From: Gottfriedia endophytica
GTDB lineage: Bacteria; Bacillota; Bacilli; Bacillales; Bacillaceae_G
NCBI RefSeq assembly: GCF_017814275.1
Contig: NZ_JAGIYQ010000001.1
Coordinates: 219,515-283,514, forward strand
Length of the DNA stretch: 64,000 nt
Direction of reading: 5' to 3'
Each line of letters starts with the position of its first letter. The first letter of the stretch is position 1. The position numbers and the translations under genes were made by a program. The notes under the pieces were generated by a model. The model did not search any database. It had not been told where the DNA came from and saw only the letters and a program-made list of their open reading frames with translations. Below, piece by piece: positions 44,599-54,956 of this stretch.

Positions 44599-45999
44599 TC
44601 ACTCATTTGCTTTAAGTTTTTTTACACGTTCAGAAAGTATGTATTTAACATCCTTAATATCTTCAACATTTCGTTTCGCCATGAATAAATAGCATAATGA
44701 AGCCGGGATGATAAACAAAAGTAACGAAGATAGAGTATAGATATAACTTTGTTGTTGGTTTAAATAACTTGAAAATAATGGTAATAATAAACCTACTCCA
44801 ATATTTCCAATTGTTCTACCTATACTGCTCATTAAATTACCTATACTGAATACAACTCCGCGATGTTCAGGTAAATTCACATCCGTAATTAACGCTAACC
44901 AATTTGGTGTATTTGCAGACTGCACAGCAGATGCAACAAATGATATTACTAGCAATATAAACATCCAGTGATTGAAAAAAATTTGTTTCAGTAGCATCAA
45001 TAAAATCAAAATTGAATCATGATTTGCAGGTAATTCTAAATTTTTCATCGGTAAACTAAATAACAAAAAATAAAAAGGAATCATTAGAAAAAGTACACAG
45101 CCTGTAAAAATCGCTCTACCCTTTAATGTTTTTCTTTGAATTTTATCACCTATGTAACCAAAATAAGTAGATGTTAATCCTCCTATTTGAAAAATACCAT
45201 AAAGAAAACTCGCTGCAATAATTGCAGTTTTTGAAGGGAATCCTAAACCTTCTATTTTTGATATGTACAATGTAGGTATCCAAATTAAACTTCCAATTGT
45301 AATATTGAGGAATAATGCCTGTAAAAATAAAAATACATTACTCTTTTTAAGACCAACCTCTTTAATCTGTGAAAATGTAAATTTATGCTCGTAAATTCCA
45401 CCTTTGTCTAATAGAGGTTTTAATTCAGGCTCTGTCTTTCCTACACTAGGTACTTCTATAAATAAATAACAAATCAACAATACGAGGCCAATTACTCCTA
45501 AGATAAAGAATGGTGTTCTCCAACTGATTGAAGTTCCAATAATTGATGCAACAATTGCCCCGATGATTCCTCCAAAACCTTGAGACATTCCCCAAAAGCT
45601 CAGAATCATCCCTCTACGCTCCACGGAAATACTATCTGTTAACACACTAAATCCGATTGATGAAATACATCCTAATCCAATACCCGTAAAGAATTGACAA
45701 AGTAACATTTGTGAAAAACTTTGTACATACGATGTTGCAAAAACTGATAAAACCCAGATTCCAGTACCTATTATTAATAAAACCTTTGAATTAAACTTTC
45801 CTCCTATCGCTCCCCATAAAACAGCAGAAAAGGATGTTACAATTATCGTTATTCCTGATACGAACCCCATTTGCGAGATACTTATGTTTAAGTCACTCGA
45901 AATGATTGAAAATAATGGTGGGAACAGACCTACTACAATATGTTCAAAAGCTGCTAAACAAACTAAAACACAAATCGTATAAATTGTTTTTACTTGCAC
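44599..45999 (-). CDS. MFS transporter
   Basis: 466 residues, 12 TM helices. Loop motifs: GAIGGKFNSKVLLIIG after TM2 and a typical central cytoplasmic loop (FIEVPSVGKTEPELKP); GYIGDKIQRKTLKGR after TM8. It resembles the ACS/sugar-acid type of MFS carriers. GTG start with GAGGGG eleven bases upstream. It is divergent from the glycosyltransferase gene across a 240-bp gap, so the two may be co-regulated. Substrate unknown. Confidence 0.85.
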   Translation of the reverse strand: MQVKTIYTICVLVCLAAFEHIVVGLFPPLFSIISSDLNISISQMGFVSGITIIVTSFSAVLWGAIGGKFNSKVLLIIGTGIWVLSVFATSYVQSFSQMLLCQFFTGIGLGCISSIGFSVLTDSISVERRGMILSFWGMSQGFGGIIGAIVASIIGTSISWRTPFFILGVIGLVLLICYLFIEVPSVGKTEPELKPLLDKGGIYEHKFTFSQIKEVGLKKSNVFLFLQALFLNITIGSLIWIPTLYISKIEGLGFPSKTAIIAASFLYGIFQIGGLTSTYFGYIGDKIQRKTLKGRAIFTGCVLFLMIPFYFLLFSLPMKNLELPANHDSILILLMLLKQIFFNHWMFILLVISFVASAVQSANTPNWLALITDVNLPEHRGVVFSIGNLMSSIGRTIGNIGVGLLLPLFSSYLNQQQSYIYTLSSLLLFIIPASLCYLFMAKRNVEDIKDVKYILSERVKKLKANE

Positions 46000-46238
46000 T
46001 AAATCTTAGCCCCTCACTTACTTTTTAATTTATAGTCTACCAAATCTCATTCTTTTAGTAAAAATCCTTGAACTTTATCTATCATATCATTAATAATATT
46101 AAATTTTTGTAAGTTATTTATTATAATTCGCTAAATTTTCAAATAATTATTTGTTGTTTCGTCCTCTTTCATCTACAATAAGAACAACAACATTAAAATA
46201 ATCTCACACATAATTTTGATGAAATGCGAGGGGACATC

Positions 46239-47372
46239 GTGCCGAAAAAACTATTAATTATTTCTTCTGACTTTACAGGTCATGGTCACAAAAGTATTAC
46301 AGAAGCATTAAAAGAAAAATTAGAAATAGAAGAAAATTTAAGTATACATGTTGTCGATGGTTTTTCTTTAGGAGGAACATTACTAGCAAAAATAGGTAAA
46401 TCATATGGCCCTATTACAAGGCACTCAGAATTTCTGTGGAAAGCGATATTTGATTTCTCTGCTCAAAAACCTTCTTTTATCAATTCATTAATTCGATGGA
46501 AAATAGAAACTAATTTTGTGAAACTTTTAGATGAAGTAAAACCTGATATTATTTTAACTGTACATCCAAATTTTAATGGAAGCATTTTAGACATACTGGA
46601 TAAACACGGTTATAAAATCCCATTTATTACGTTAATCGCTGATTTAGTTAGCATATCCCCACTTTGGGCAGATCCAAGAGCAGACTATGTTATCAGTCCA
46701 ACTAAAGAAGCAAAAGAAATTTGCATTCAATATGGTGTACCAGAAAACAATATTAAAATAACTGGCTTTCCTGTTCGATCAAGATTTTATAAAGATTCAG
46801 AGAATCCCTCTTATCTAACGAACAAAGACCCAAGTAGTCCAATAGAGTGTTTACTTATGGGTGGTGGAGAAGGTGCCGGAAATATGGAAAAAATTGCTCA
46901 GACCTTACTTCAAAATTTTGATTGTCATATAAAAATTGTCGCAGGACGCAATGTAACATTAAAGGAAAAACTTGAGCAATCCTTAATGAAAAATTATAGT
47001 GACCGAGTTACAATATTAGGTTTTACAGATGCCATTCAAGAATTAATGTTTTCATCTGATATTGCTTTTACCCGAGGAAGTCCCAATGTCATGATGGAAT
47101 CTGTTGCTAGCAATACACCTCTTGTTATAACTGGTGCATTACCTGGCCAAGAAGAAGGAAATCCATCTTTTGCAGAAAAGCATAATTTAGGTGTTGTTTG
47201 TAAAAATCCAGTGGAATTAAAAGAAACGATTAATCTACTACTTCAAAATGATTCATCACAATTAAAAGAAATTAAGAAGGCTCAAAGAATGTTTCAAGAT
47301 CCATACGTCGTGGACATCATTGTCTCGATACTTTTAGATGTTTTTGAAAATGAAAATGAAATGGCAATTTAA
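46239..47372 (+). CDS. MGDG-synthase/UgtP-like glycosyltransferase (GT28 type)
   Basis: 377 residues from a GTG at 46239 (GAGGGG seven bases upstream; MPKKLLIISSDFTGHGHKS). GT-B fold: the N-terminal acceptor domain has FTGHGHKSITEALKEKL and TVHPNFNGS; the C-terminal donor domain has LLMGGGEGAGNMEKIAQTL and FTRGSPNVMMESVASNTPLV with the GQEEGN that binds nucleotide sugar. Relatives add sugar to diacylglycerol to make glycolipids and lipoteichoic-acid anchors. Acceptor here is not proven. It ends at a long terminator shared with mnmA. Confidence 0.82.
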   Translation: MPKKLLIISSDFTGHGHKSITEALKEKLEIEENLSIHVVDGFSLGGTLLAKIGKSYGPITRHSEFLWKAIFDFSAQKPSFINSLIRWKIETNFVKLLDEVKPDIILTVHPNFNGSILDILDKHGYKIPFITLIADLVSISPLWADPRADYVISPTKEAKEICIQYGVPENNIKITGFPVRSRFYKDSENPSYLTNKDPSSPIECLLMGGGEGAGNMEKIAQTLLQNFDCHIKIVAGRNVTLKEKLEQSLMKNYSDRVTILGFTDAIQELMFSSDIAFTRGSPNVMMESVASNTPLVITGALPGQEEGNPSFAEKHNLGVVCKNPVELKETINLLLQNDSSQLKEIKKAQRMFQDPYVVDIIVSILLDVFENENEMAI

Positions 47373-47396
47373 TCCGAATCGGTCTTTTACAGAATA

Positions 47397-47462
47397 AAAA
47401 GAGGCTGGTAAGCCAACCTATCTCCATTTTTCAAACGGAAGATAGAATGGCTTACCTAGCCT
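47397..47462. terminator. long bidirectional terminator
   Basis: AGGCTGGTAAGCCA ... TGGCTTACCTAGCCT with an inner CTATCTCC/GGAAGATAG extension, between convergent glycosyltransferase and mnmA. Confidence 0.8.
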
Positions 47463-47474
47463 ATTTTCATTTTA

Positions 47475-48602
<1,128 letters not shown>

Positions 48603-48618
48603 TCATTAAAATTAAGAT

Positions 48619-49758
48619 TTATTTTAAACGACGTACAATTGTCGCTACACGTATTGCCAATTCTTTAATCTGTTCCTCTGTGTTCCCTAATCCAAAACTA
48701 AAACGAACTGAAGAACGTAATTTTTCAGATCCTTTTCCAAACATAGCAACTAGAACATGTGATGGATCAATACTACCTGCTGTACAAGCAGATCCACTTG
48801 ACGCTGCTATACCACTTAGATCTAAGTTAACCAGAAAGGACTCAATTGAAATACCCTTAAATGATAAATTTATCACATGTGGGGCTAAATATGTGCTATT
48901 TCCATTCATTTCAAATTCAATTTGTTCGTTACTAAGCTCATCCATAAGTAAAGTACGATATGCTAAATAGCTTGTAGAGCGCTCTTCACGTTCTTGCTTA
49001 ATAATTTGAATTGCAGTCGCAAATCCTACGATACCAGGTACATTTTCCGTTCCTGCACGGCGTTTACGTTCCTGTTCACCACCAAAAACTTGAGGAGAGA
49101 AAACAACTGATTCTTTTGCGAATAAAAAGCCTACTCCTTTTGGCCCGTTAATTTTGTGAGAAGAAACAGACATTAAGTCAATTCCCATTTCATAAACATT
49201 AATTGGAAGTAAACCATACGCTTGGACTGCATCTGTATGAAAATAAGCTTGATGATCTTTTAATAAATCACCAATTTCTTTAATTGGTTGAACTGTTCCA
49301 ACCTCATTATTAACCATCATAATTGAAACAAGTATCGTATCATCACGAAGTGCTTTCTTCACATCTTCAATTGAGATTCTGCCACTTTCATCAACTGGAA
49401 GATACGTAACTTCAAAGCCCTCTTTTTCTAATACTTTACAAGTATTTAATATAGCATGATGCTCAATCATTGTTGTAATAATATGCTTTCCTTTTTGTTT
49501 ATTCGAAAAAGCTACACCGCGCAAAGCTAAATTATCGCTTTCCGTACCACCACTTGTAAAGATGATTTCATTTACCTTTGCACCAATACTCTCTGAACAA
49601 ATTCTACGTGATTCATCGATCTTTTGACGGGCTTGTCTTCCAAAGAAATGAATGCTTGATGGATTACCAAACGTTTCATTCATTTCATGTATCATTGCGT
49701 CAATTACCATAGGATGCATTGGAGAGGTAGCCGCGTGATCAACATAAATTCTTTCCAT
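48619..49758 (-). CDS. yrvO: cysteine desulfurase (YrvO/IscS-NifS type)
   Basis: 379 residues. PLP enzyme releasing sulfur from cysteine as persulfide. ERIYVDHAATSPMHP, TSGGTESDNLALRG, YFHTDAVQAYGL, the PLP lysine in SSHKINGPKGVGFL, and the catalytic Cys loop SSGSACTAGS. Between cymR and mnmA, as in B. subtilis, where YrvO feeds MnmA specifically. Confidence 0.95.
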   Translation of the reverse strand: MERIYVDHAATSPMHPMVIDAMIHEMNETFGNPSSIHFFGRQARQKIDESRRICSESIGAKVNEIIFTSGGTESDNLALRGVAFSNKQKGKHIITTMIEHHAILNTCKVLEKEGFEVTYLPVDESGRISIEDVKKALRDDTILVSIMMVNNEVGTVQPIKEIGDLLKDHQAYFHTDAVQAYGLLPINVYEMGIDLMSVSSHKINGPKGVGFLFAKESVVFSPQVFGGEQERKRRAGTENVPGIVGFATAIQIIKQEREERSTSYLAYRTLLMDELSNEQIEFEMNGNSTYLAPHVINLSFKGISIESFLVNLDLSGIAASSGSACTAGSIDPSHVLVAMFGKGSEKLRSSVRFSFGLGNTEEQIKELAIRVATIVRRLK

Positions 49759-49813
49759 TACTGCCTAGTTCCCTTCTACTAACATAGCTCTTTTAACAAA
49801 GAGCACATTATTA

Positions 49814-50230
49814 TTAAATATAAAACATATAGCCATCCATATCATCTGTTTCTAATTTCGCCAAGTCTTCTAAAGAAGTGTGATCTAACACATCATTCAC
49901 TGCTTGTTGAACTCTTGTCCAAAGCTCACGTTGTGCCTTACTTTCATCTTCTATATTCTCAATTGGTGTAATCGGTCCTTCTAATGCAAGAATGACTTCT
50001 CCCGCTGAAATTTCAGATGGTTCTCTAACTAAAATATATCCACCATACGCTCCTCTGATACTCTTAACAAGACCAGCATTACGTAATAACGATATAATTT
50101 GTTCTAAATAATGCTCTGATAAATTTTGAGCATTAGCGATACTCTTTAACGATATTGGCTTATCACAATAACGTTTTGCTAGTTCAATCATAACCGTTAA
50201 TCCATAACGACCTTTTGTTGAAATTTTCAT
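49814..50230 (-). CDS. cymR: CymR-like Rrf2 repressor of cysteine metabolism
   Basis: 138 residues from MKISTKGRYGLTVMIELAKR (GGAGG upstream), the B. subtilis CymR length. Winged helix: ISLKSIANAQNLSEHYLEQI, LLRNAGLVKSIRGAYGGYIL. There is no three-Cys Fe-S cluster as in IscR; only Cys22 of KRYCDKP is present. In B. subtilis it represses sulfur-uptake and cysteine genes with CysK. First gene upstream of yrvO-mnmA. Confidence 0.92.
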   Translation of the reverse strand: MKISTKGRYGLTVMIELAKRYCDKPISLKSIANAQNLSEHYLEQIISLLRNAGLVKSIRGAYGGYILVREPSEISAGEVILALEGPITPIENIEDESKAQRELWTRVQQAVNDVLDHTSLEDLAKLETDDMDGYMFYI

Positions 50231-50390
50231 TCCTTTTCCTCCGTTCAAAGTAGCAATACTTCTATTTTATACAGAACTAGTCGACAAATCAAAAAAAAAT
50301 TGTAACTAGTTAATTGGTCAACTCATCAATCTTTTATCCATCATTTTGAATAGTTTCAAGATATTCTTTATTCATATTGTATTTATATCA

Positions 50391-50428
50391 AAAAAAGAAA
50401 CTATCCTAAAAATTCAAGGATAGTTTCA
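50391..50428 (-). terminator. terminator
   Basis: Minus strand GAAACTATCCT / AGGATAGTTTC stem and seven T, 70 bp after the 73-residue gene. Confidence 0.8.
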
Positions 50429-50497
50429 TGTAAACAGATAAGATAGAACAAGTCCAACTTTTAGATAAACTGAAATAAGTGCTAAAGTAGAAAGACA

Positions 50498-50719
50498 TTA
50501 TAATTGCGGTCTTAATATTAATCCAACCCCGTTGTAATAGATTGTTGCTGCTTGTTCATCTAGATCACAAAAAGGATTTGTCCTATTTTTTGCTGTATTA
50601 ATCAAACACAAAATCTCTATTTCAATCTTTTTGATTTCACATTCTGTACTAGCATCCATTAACTCTTTAAGCAATCTTAGATAGGTTGCTTTTTCCTTCT
50701 CTGTGAGCAACGTATTCAA
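50498..50719 (-). CDS. small conserved-looking protein of unknown function
   Basis: 73 residues from a TTG (50719) seven bases after GGAGGC; a GTG two codons earlier touches the ribosome site. Helical N-terminal half (TLLTEKEKATYLRLLKELMD, ECEIKKIEIEILCLI), soluble, C-terminus LDEQAATIYYNGVGLILRP. It follows the membrane-protein gene at 50765 by 45 bp. I do not recognise the family. Confidence 0.5.
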   Translation of the reverse strand: MNTLLTEKEKATYLRLLKELMDASTECEIKKIEIEILCLINTAKNRTNPFCDLDEQAATIYYNGVGLILRPQL

Positions 50720-50764
50720 ATTCACGCCTCCTTCAAGATTACTACCGCATATAGGCGGAGTCCA

Positions 50765-51097
50765 TTAGACAATTTGTTTCGAAATGTTGTGAAGTGATGA
50801 TACGCGCTCACGTTCAGTACTCAGTGCACGACTTAAGAGGAAACTTTGTGAGGATAGGCCAGCAAGTATGCAATAACCAATTACAGTACGCAAATTACCA
50901 ATCATACTTTCAGGAATAAAAAGAGAGACAAACAAAGCTGCTCCTGTAGAACCAAATAATATATCGGCAAGAAATCCTAAAAAGAAGCCTTTTTTTCGTT
51001 TTGCCGGTAACATGATGGTACCCTTATTAAAAAGAATATGAAAAATCAAACCAGTCACACCGCCAATACAAACTGCAATCAAATACAGCTTGACCAT
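50765..51097 (-). CDS. DUF4257-like membrane protein
   Basis: 110 residues with three TM segments (about 1-20, 37-60, 68-90): VKLYLIAVCIGGVTGLIFHI, LPAKRKKGFFLGFLADILFG, GYCILAGLSSQSFL. The first-helix glycine pattern and the KRKKGF loop fit DUF4257, though I am not certain of the assignment. ATG with AGGAGGG. Probably cotranscribed with the next small gene. Confidence 0.6.
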   Translation of the reverse strand: MVKLYLIAVCIGGVTGLIFHILFNKGTIMLPAKRKKGFFLGFLADILFGSTGAALFVSLFIPESMIGNLRTVIGYCILAGLSSQSFLLSRALSTERERVSSLHNISKQIV

Positions 51098-51378
51098 ATA
51101 TGGCCCTCCTTTCCTTGAACATTACAGTCCTTATATCAAGAAGGATATGAACGATGAATAAGTTTAGATGATAACCAGCAATAAAGGAGCTGTTTCTATA
51201 TTATAATTGCGAAAAAATAAATTATCAAAAAATTCTTATAATTATTACAAAAATTGAATATTGAGTACTAGATTTGAAATTTCCAGTTGGAAATTATTAC
51301 CTATTTTATAGCGAAAAATCTTTCTTTTTCTACAAGTTTCTAACATGGTTTCAACTAATAAAATTCTATCATTTTTAT

Positions 51379-51612
51379 TTAATCTTTCTTTATTAATCCA
51401 ATTAATGATACGATCAATCCTAAAAACATAGAACTTAATCCAAGTGAATTACTAACCGAATCATGTAGTAAGAGCAATCCTATTCCAAATAAGGTAAATT
51501 GAATACCCATAATTAAAAGTTTCAATCCACTTCTACCTTTTATCGATACATGAATTATTAACCAAATTATTATTAATAGAATTGGGGAAAACACAATAAG
51601 ATTCATTTTCAT
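51379..51612 (-). CDS. small membrane protein
   Basis: 77 residues, almost entirely hydrophobic: helices at about 3-22, 31-49 and 54-73, with a basic turn SIKGRSGLK. ATG with GGAGGTG. No family recognised. It lies in the rarA-cymR gap, which in B. subtilis holds no such gene. Confidence 0.5.
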   Translation of the reverse strand: MKMNLIVFSPILLIIIWLIIHVSIKGRSGLKLLIMGIQFTLFGIGLLLLHDSVSNSLGLSSMFLGLIVSLIGLIKKD

Positions 51613-51700
51613 ATAGCACCTCCATAAAAATAATTATTATTTCTCATAATTTATATTCAATAATAGAGGATCTTTACCTTTTATTTTTTTGGTTCCAAAT

Positions 51701-51743
51701 AAAAAGCAGACCGAAATTCATCTACATGAACTCGGTCTGCTTA
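51701..51743 (-). terminator. terminator downstream of rarA
   Basis: AAGCAGACCGA / TCGGTCTGCTT perfect 11-bp stem with T-rich tail on the minus strand, 220 bp after the rarA stop and beyond array 2. Confidence 0.75.
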
Positions 51744-51840
51744 AACACAAGGAGGTATACTATAAAGAAGATTCTCTTCATATTTTACTTTACAAAAGAA
51801 TTCTTAATTTTTCCTTAAAAAAGAGTTTCTATTAAAATCA

Positions 51841-51945
51841 GTTATTTGTCCATTTCGTCATTTATCAGGCCGTGTCCTCACTGTTATTCGGCCATTTTGT
51901 CATTTTTCCGGCCGTTCCTCAGTTACACAACCATTTCTCTCAACA
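51841..51945. repeat. decayed tandem array of ~21-bp CGGCC units (array 2)
   Basis: Five units spaced 19-22 bp (cores at 51847, 51867, 51889, 51909, 51928), e.g. TTATTCGGCCATTTTGTCAT. Same unit and period as the 15.8-kb array. It fills the sequence just after the rarA stop. Confidence 0.6.
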
Positions 51946-51960
51946 ATTTAACTGTTTTCC

Positions 51961-53247
51961 TTATTTCCCTTTTTTAAAACCTTGAAGCTTTTCGTATATA
52001 GCCCCTATTCGCTTTTCGTTTCCGGCATCTTTTGGTTTGTAATATTTTCGGTCAACTAAACGGTCTGGTAAATATTGTTGATTCACCCAACCTCCAAAGC
52101 TACCTAGTGGATAGTCATGAGGATATTTATAGTTAATTCCATGCCCCATCTCTTTTGCTCCCATATAATGACTATCTTTTAAGTGAGCTGGAATATCATC
52201 GAAATTTCCACTTCTCACATCTGCTAATGCTCGGTCAATTGCTAAGTAAGTTGAATTTGATTTTGAAGCGAGACACAGTTCTACGACTGCATGAGAGAGT
52301 ATTATTCTAGCCTCAGGAAATCCAACTTGTTTAGCTGCATCACATGCTAGAATTGTTTTCCACGGTTCTCCTGCTAACCCAATGTCCTCATATGCAATAA
52401 CCATTAATCTACGGCATATACTCGGTAAATCTCCTGCCTCAATTAAACGGGCCAAATAATAGAGAGCCGCATTTACATCACTACCTCTTATACTTTTTTG
52501 AAAACCAGAGAGTGTATCATAATGATAATCACCGTTTTTATCATGATTAAATCCTTTACTTTTTAGAAACTCTTCAATAATCTGATCATCAACAAGAATT
52601 GTACCGTCCGAATCTTTAGAAGAACCAAATACAATCGATTCAAGTAAATTTAAGGAGGACCTTGCATCACCATTTACACCATGAGCAATCTTTAGAAGTT
52701 GTTCTTCTGAAATTTGAATTGGAAATTCTCCCAATCCTCGTTCTTCATCACGCAATGCACGATCTAATAACTGATAAATATTTTTTGGTTGTAAAGGCTG
52801 AAGTTTGATAATTTGATTACATCGACTGCGGATTGCAGAATTTACATCGTGGTACGGATTCTCAGTAGTTGCCCCAATCAGGGTAATAAAACCACTTTCT
52901 ACATAAGATAACAAATAGTCTTGTTGTAGCTTGGACCAACGATGAATTTCATCAGCAAATAGAATAATTTCACCGAACATTTTTGCTTCATGCACTATGT
53001 CTTCTAACTCTTTTTTACCTGAAGTCGTTGCATTAACTGTCACGAATCGTTTATCCACGGTTCCAGCTATTGCATAAGCGAACGACGTTTTCCCAATACC
53101 AGGCTCACCATGAAGTAACATCGATGGTACACGGCCGCTTTGTATTAATCGGTATAAACCCGTTTCTTTCCCTATTATTTGTTCCTGTCCAATTATTTCA
53201 TCAACCGTTCTTGGTCTCATTCGATAAGCTAATGGTTCACCGTTCAT
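51961..53247 (-). CDS. rarA: replication-associated recombination protein A (RarA/MgsA)
   Basis: 428 residues. AAA+ clamp-loader-like ATPase: LAYRMRPRTVDEIIGQEQII, Walker A LHGEPGIGKTSFAY, Walker B ILFADEIHRW, sensor IGATTENPYHDV, arginine region SRCNQIIKL. The C-terminal tetramerisation domain ends HDYPLGSFGGWVNQQYLPD. Acts at stalled forks. ATG with GGAGGGG. Divergent from the RsfA-like gene. Confidence 0.95.
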   Translation of the reverse strand: MNGEPLAYRMRPRTVDEIIGQEQIIGKETGLYRLIQSGRVPSMLLHGEPGIGKTSFAYAIAGTVDKRFVTVNATTSGKKELEDIVHEAKMFGEIILFADEIHRWSKLQQDYLLSYVESGFITLIGATTENPYHDVNSAIRSRCNQIIKLQPLQPKNIYQLLDRALRDEERGLGEFPIQISEEQLLKIAHGVNGDARSSLNLLESIVFGSSKDSDGTILVDDQIIEEFLKSKGFNHDKNGDYHYDTLSGFQKSIRGSDVNAALYYLARLIEAGDLPSICRRLMVIAYEDIGLAGEPWKTILACDAAKQVGFPEARIILSHAVVELCLASKSNSTYLAIDRALADVRSGNFDDIPAHLKDSHYMGAKEMGHGINYKYPHDYPLGSFGGWVNQQYLPDRLVDRKYYKPKDAGNEKRIGAIYEKLQGFKKGK

Positions 53248-53386
53248 TTTTTCCCCTCCAATAAAGGATCATTTACTCATAATTGTATACGATTTGACGA
53301 ATTATTTCATATACCTCATTTATTTTTATTGATTGGATACGCTAGATTTAAAAGGAAAATTACTTATGTAATAGGGAGGAGTATAT

Positions 53387-53839
53387 ATGAGCAAATCAAA
53401 ATGGACAAATGAAGAAGAAAATATTCTAACTGAAATGGTAGAGAGCTATTTACATAAAAAGAAAACAAAAAAAGAAGCCTTTGATGTTGTGGCAAATATA
53501 TTGAACCGTTCTTCCTCTGCTTGTCGAGCAAGATATTTAAAAATAGAAAGGTTAAAAGCAAAAGAAACTGTAATAAAGAATGAAACTATACAAATCCCTC
53601 AATCAACCACTAGCCATGACCAATCATTTACATTGGAAGATGTCATTTCTTATTTAAAAAAGTATAAAACAAATGATTATTATGAACAAAAGAATCATAA
53701 ATTACGTTGCTTCTTTGCAAGCTTAGAAAAAGAAAATGAAGGAATAAAAGAACGATATCAATTAGCTTTAAGCAAAATCAAGGAAACAAAAGATTTATTT
53801 TTGGAAGGTCCTTTTGTGAATACATATAACGAAAAATAA
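53387..53839 (+). CDS. RsfA-like Myb/SANT-domain protein
   Basis: 150 residues. N-terminal Myb/SANT-like helix-turn-helix (KWTNEEENILTEMVESYLHK, AFDVVANILNRSSSACRARY) as in RsfA, a prespore regulator of SigF-dependent genes; here a ~50-residue linker and a C-terminal coiled coil (NHKLRCFFASLEKENEGIKE) follow. ATG with GGGAGGAG. It could be a sporulation transcription factor paralogue. Ends before a bidirectional terminator. Confidence 0.75.
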   Translation: MSKSKWTNEEENILTEMVESYLHKKKTKKEAFDVVANILNRSSSACRARYLKIERLKAKETVIKNETIQIPQSTTSHDQSFTLEDVISYLKKYKTNDYYEQKNHKLRCFFASLEKENEGIKERYQLALSKIKETKDLFLEGPFVNTYNEK

Positions 53840-53924
53840 ATCTGTTTAAGGGAAATCAAGCCAAATTTTTAGTAGATGGATTGAAAAGAAAATAGGAGAT
53901 TGGATCGAGGAAAAGTAAAATAAT

Positions 53925-53961
53925 AAAAAAATTGCTCTCTCAATAAATGAGAGAGTAATTT
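53925..53961. terminator. bidirectional terminator
   Basis: AAAAATTGCTCTCTC / GAGAGAGTAATTTTT stem between the RsfA-like gene and tcdA. Confidence 0.8.
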
Positions 53962-53962
53962 T

Positions 53963-54733
53963 TTAACCTTCATTTCCAACACGTGTAATCTCAATATCTT
54001 TAATTAATTCTCTTACAACATGACTAGCACAAATTAATCCAGCAACTGAAGGAACGAATGCATTTGATGAAGGTGGCATTTTTGCTTTACGAATTTTCGT
54101 GTTTTCATCTGGAACAATTTCCTTACGAATGTCTTCACGAATGACAATTGGACTTTCATCTGAAAAAACAACGTTAACACCTTTTTGAATGCCTTCTTTT
54201 CGAAGCTTTGTACGAATAACCTTTGCAATTGGATCGTGAGTTGTTTTTGAAATGTCTGCAACTTTAAAGCGTGTTGGATCCATTTTGTTTGCAGCACCCA
54301 TACTTGAAATCAATGGAATCTTACGTTTACGACATTCTCTAATTAGCTGAATTTTGAATGTAATTGTGTCCGATGCGTCTACTACAAAATCCAATGGAAT
54401 TTCAAAAAATTTCTCATTTGTTTCTTCATTATAGAACATTTGGTGTGTGATCACTTCACATTCTGGGTTAATGTCCATGATACGTTGTTTCATCATTTCA
54501 ACTTTTGGTTGTCCTACTGTTGAAAGAAGGGCATGTATTTGTCTATTTACATTTGTAATATCAATTACATCTTTATCAACTAAAATTAATCTACCTACGC
54601 CTGAACGTGCTAATGCTTCTGCGGCAAATGAACCTACCCCGCCAATTCCTAGTACAGCAACCGTACTATTTTGTAATCTTTCTAATCCTGCTTTACCAAA
54701 CGCAAGCTCATTACGTGAAAACTGGTGTAGCAT
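53963..54733 (-). CDS. tcdA: tRNA threonylcarbamoyladenosine dehydratase (TcdA/YrvM)
   Basis: 256 residues from MLHQFSRNELAFGKAGLERL (GGAGTTG upstream); a longer 36-codon extension without a site is rejected. E1-like fold: ATP loop VLGIGGVGSFAAEALARSG, LVDKDVIDITNVNRQ, DFVVDASDTITFK. It cyclises t6A37 of ANN-reading tRNAs to ct6A using ATP. Lies 220 bp downstream of aspS. Confidence 0.93.
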   Translation of the reverse strand: MLHQFSRNELAFGKAGLERLQNSTVAVLGIGGVGSFAAEALARSGVGRLILVDKDVIDITNVNRQIHALLSTVGQPKVEMMKQRIMDINPECEVITHQMFYNEETNEKFFEIPLDFVVDASDTITFKIQLIRECRKRKIPLISSMGAANKMDPTRFKVADISKTTHDPIAKVIRTKLRKEGIQKGVNVVFSDESPIVIREDIRKEIVPDENTKIRKAKMPPSSNAFVPSVAGLICASHVVRELIKDIEITRVGNEG

Positions 54734-54823
54734 ATCTTCAACTCCTACTAAAATAATCAGTTTACAATGATATAAATATACCTTACGAAAAGTCATTCCT
54801 ACAAGTGAAATTTGAAATATAAA

Positions 54824-54879
54824 GGCTGTTTTCTTAAACAAAATATTTTAAAAAAATAACAACCTTTTAGAAACGAGCC
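54824..54879. repeat. core-less TIR mini-element
   Basis: GGCTGTTTTCTTAAACAAA ... ATAACAACC...AGAAACGAGCC: only the two inverted ends of the TIR element family, joined in 56 bp, between tcdA and the aspS terminator. Confidence 0.5.
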
Positions 54880-54884
54880 AAAAT

Positions 54885-54948
54885 AAAAAAAGCTAAGGCA
54901 CTTCAGTTCGGATTGACCTTAGTCTTTCCAATCAACTCAGTGCCTTAA
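54885..54948 (-). terminator. terminator of hisS-aspS
   Basis: TAAGGCACTGAGTT / AACTGAAGTGCCTTA long stem then GCTTTTTTTATTTT on the minus strand, just after the aspS stop. Confidence 0.85.
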
Positions 54949-54956
54949 CCACCTTT

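Noticed and set aside
54034-54297. Long overlapping frames inside conserved genes (also 29175-29378 in alaS and 59615-59803 in dtd)
   Set aside because: They are out-of-phase shadows of well-supported enzymes and lack ribosome sites.
54734-54956. 6S RNA (bsrA) expected near aspS by comparison with B. subtilis
   Set aside because: The 220-bp gap holds a core-less TIR mini-element and the aspS terminator; no ~190-nt rod-like hairpin could be traced.
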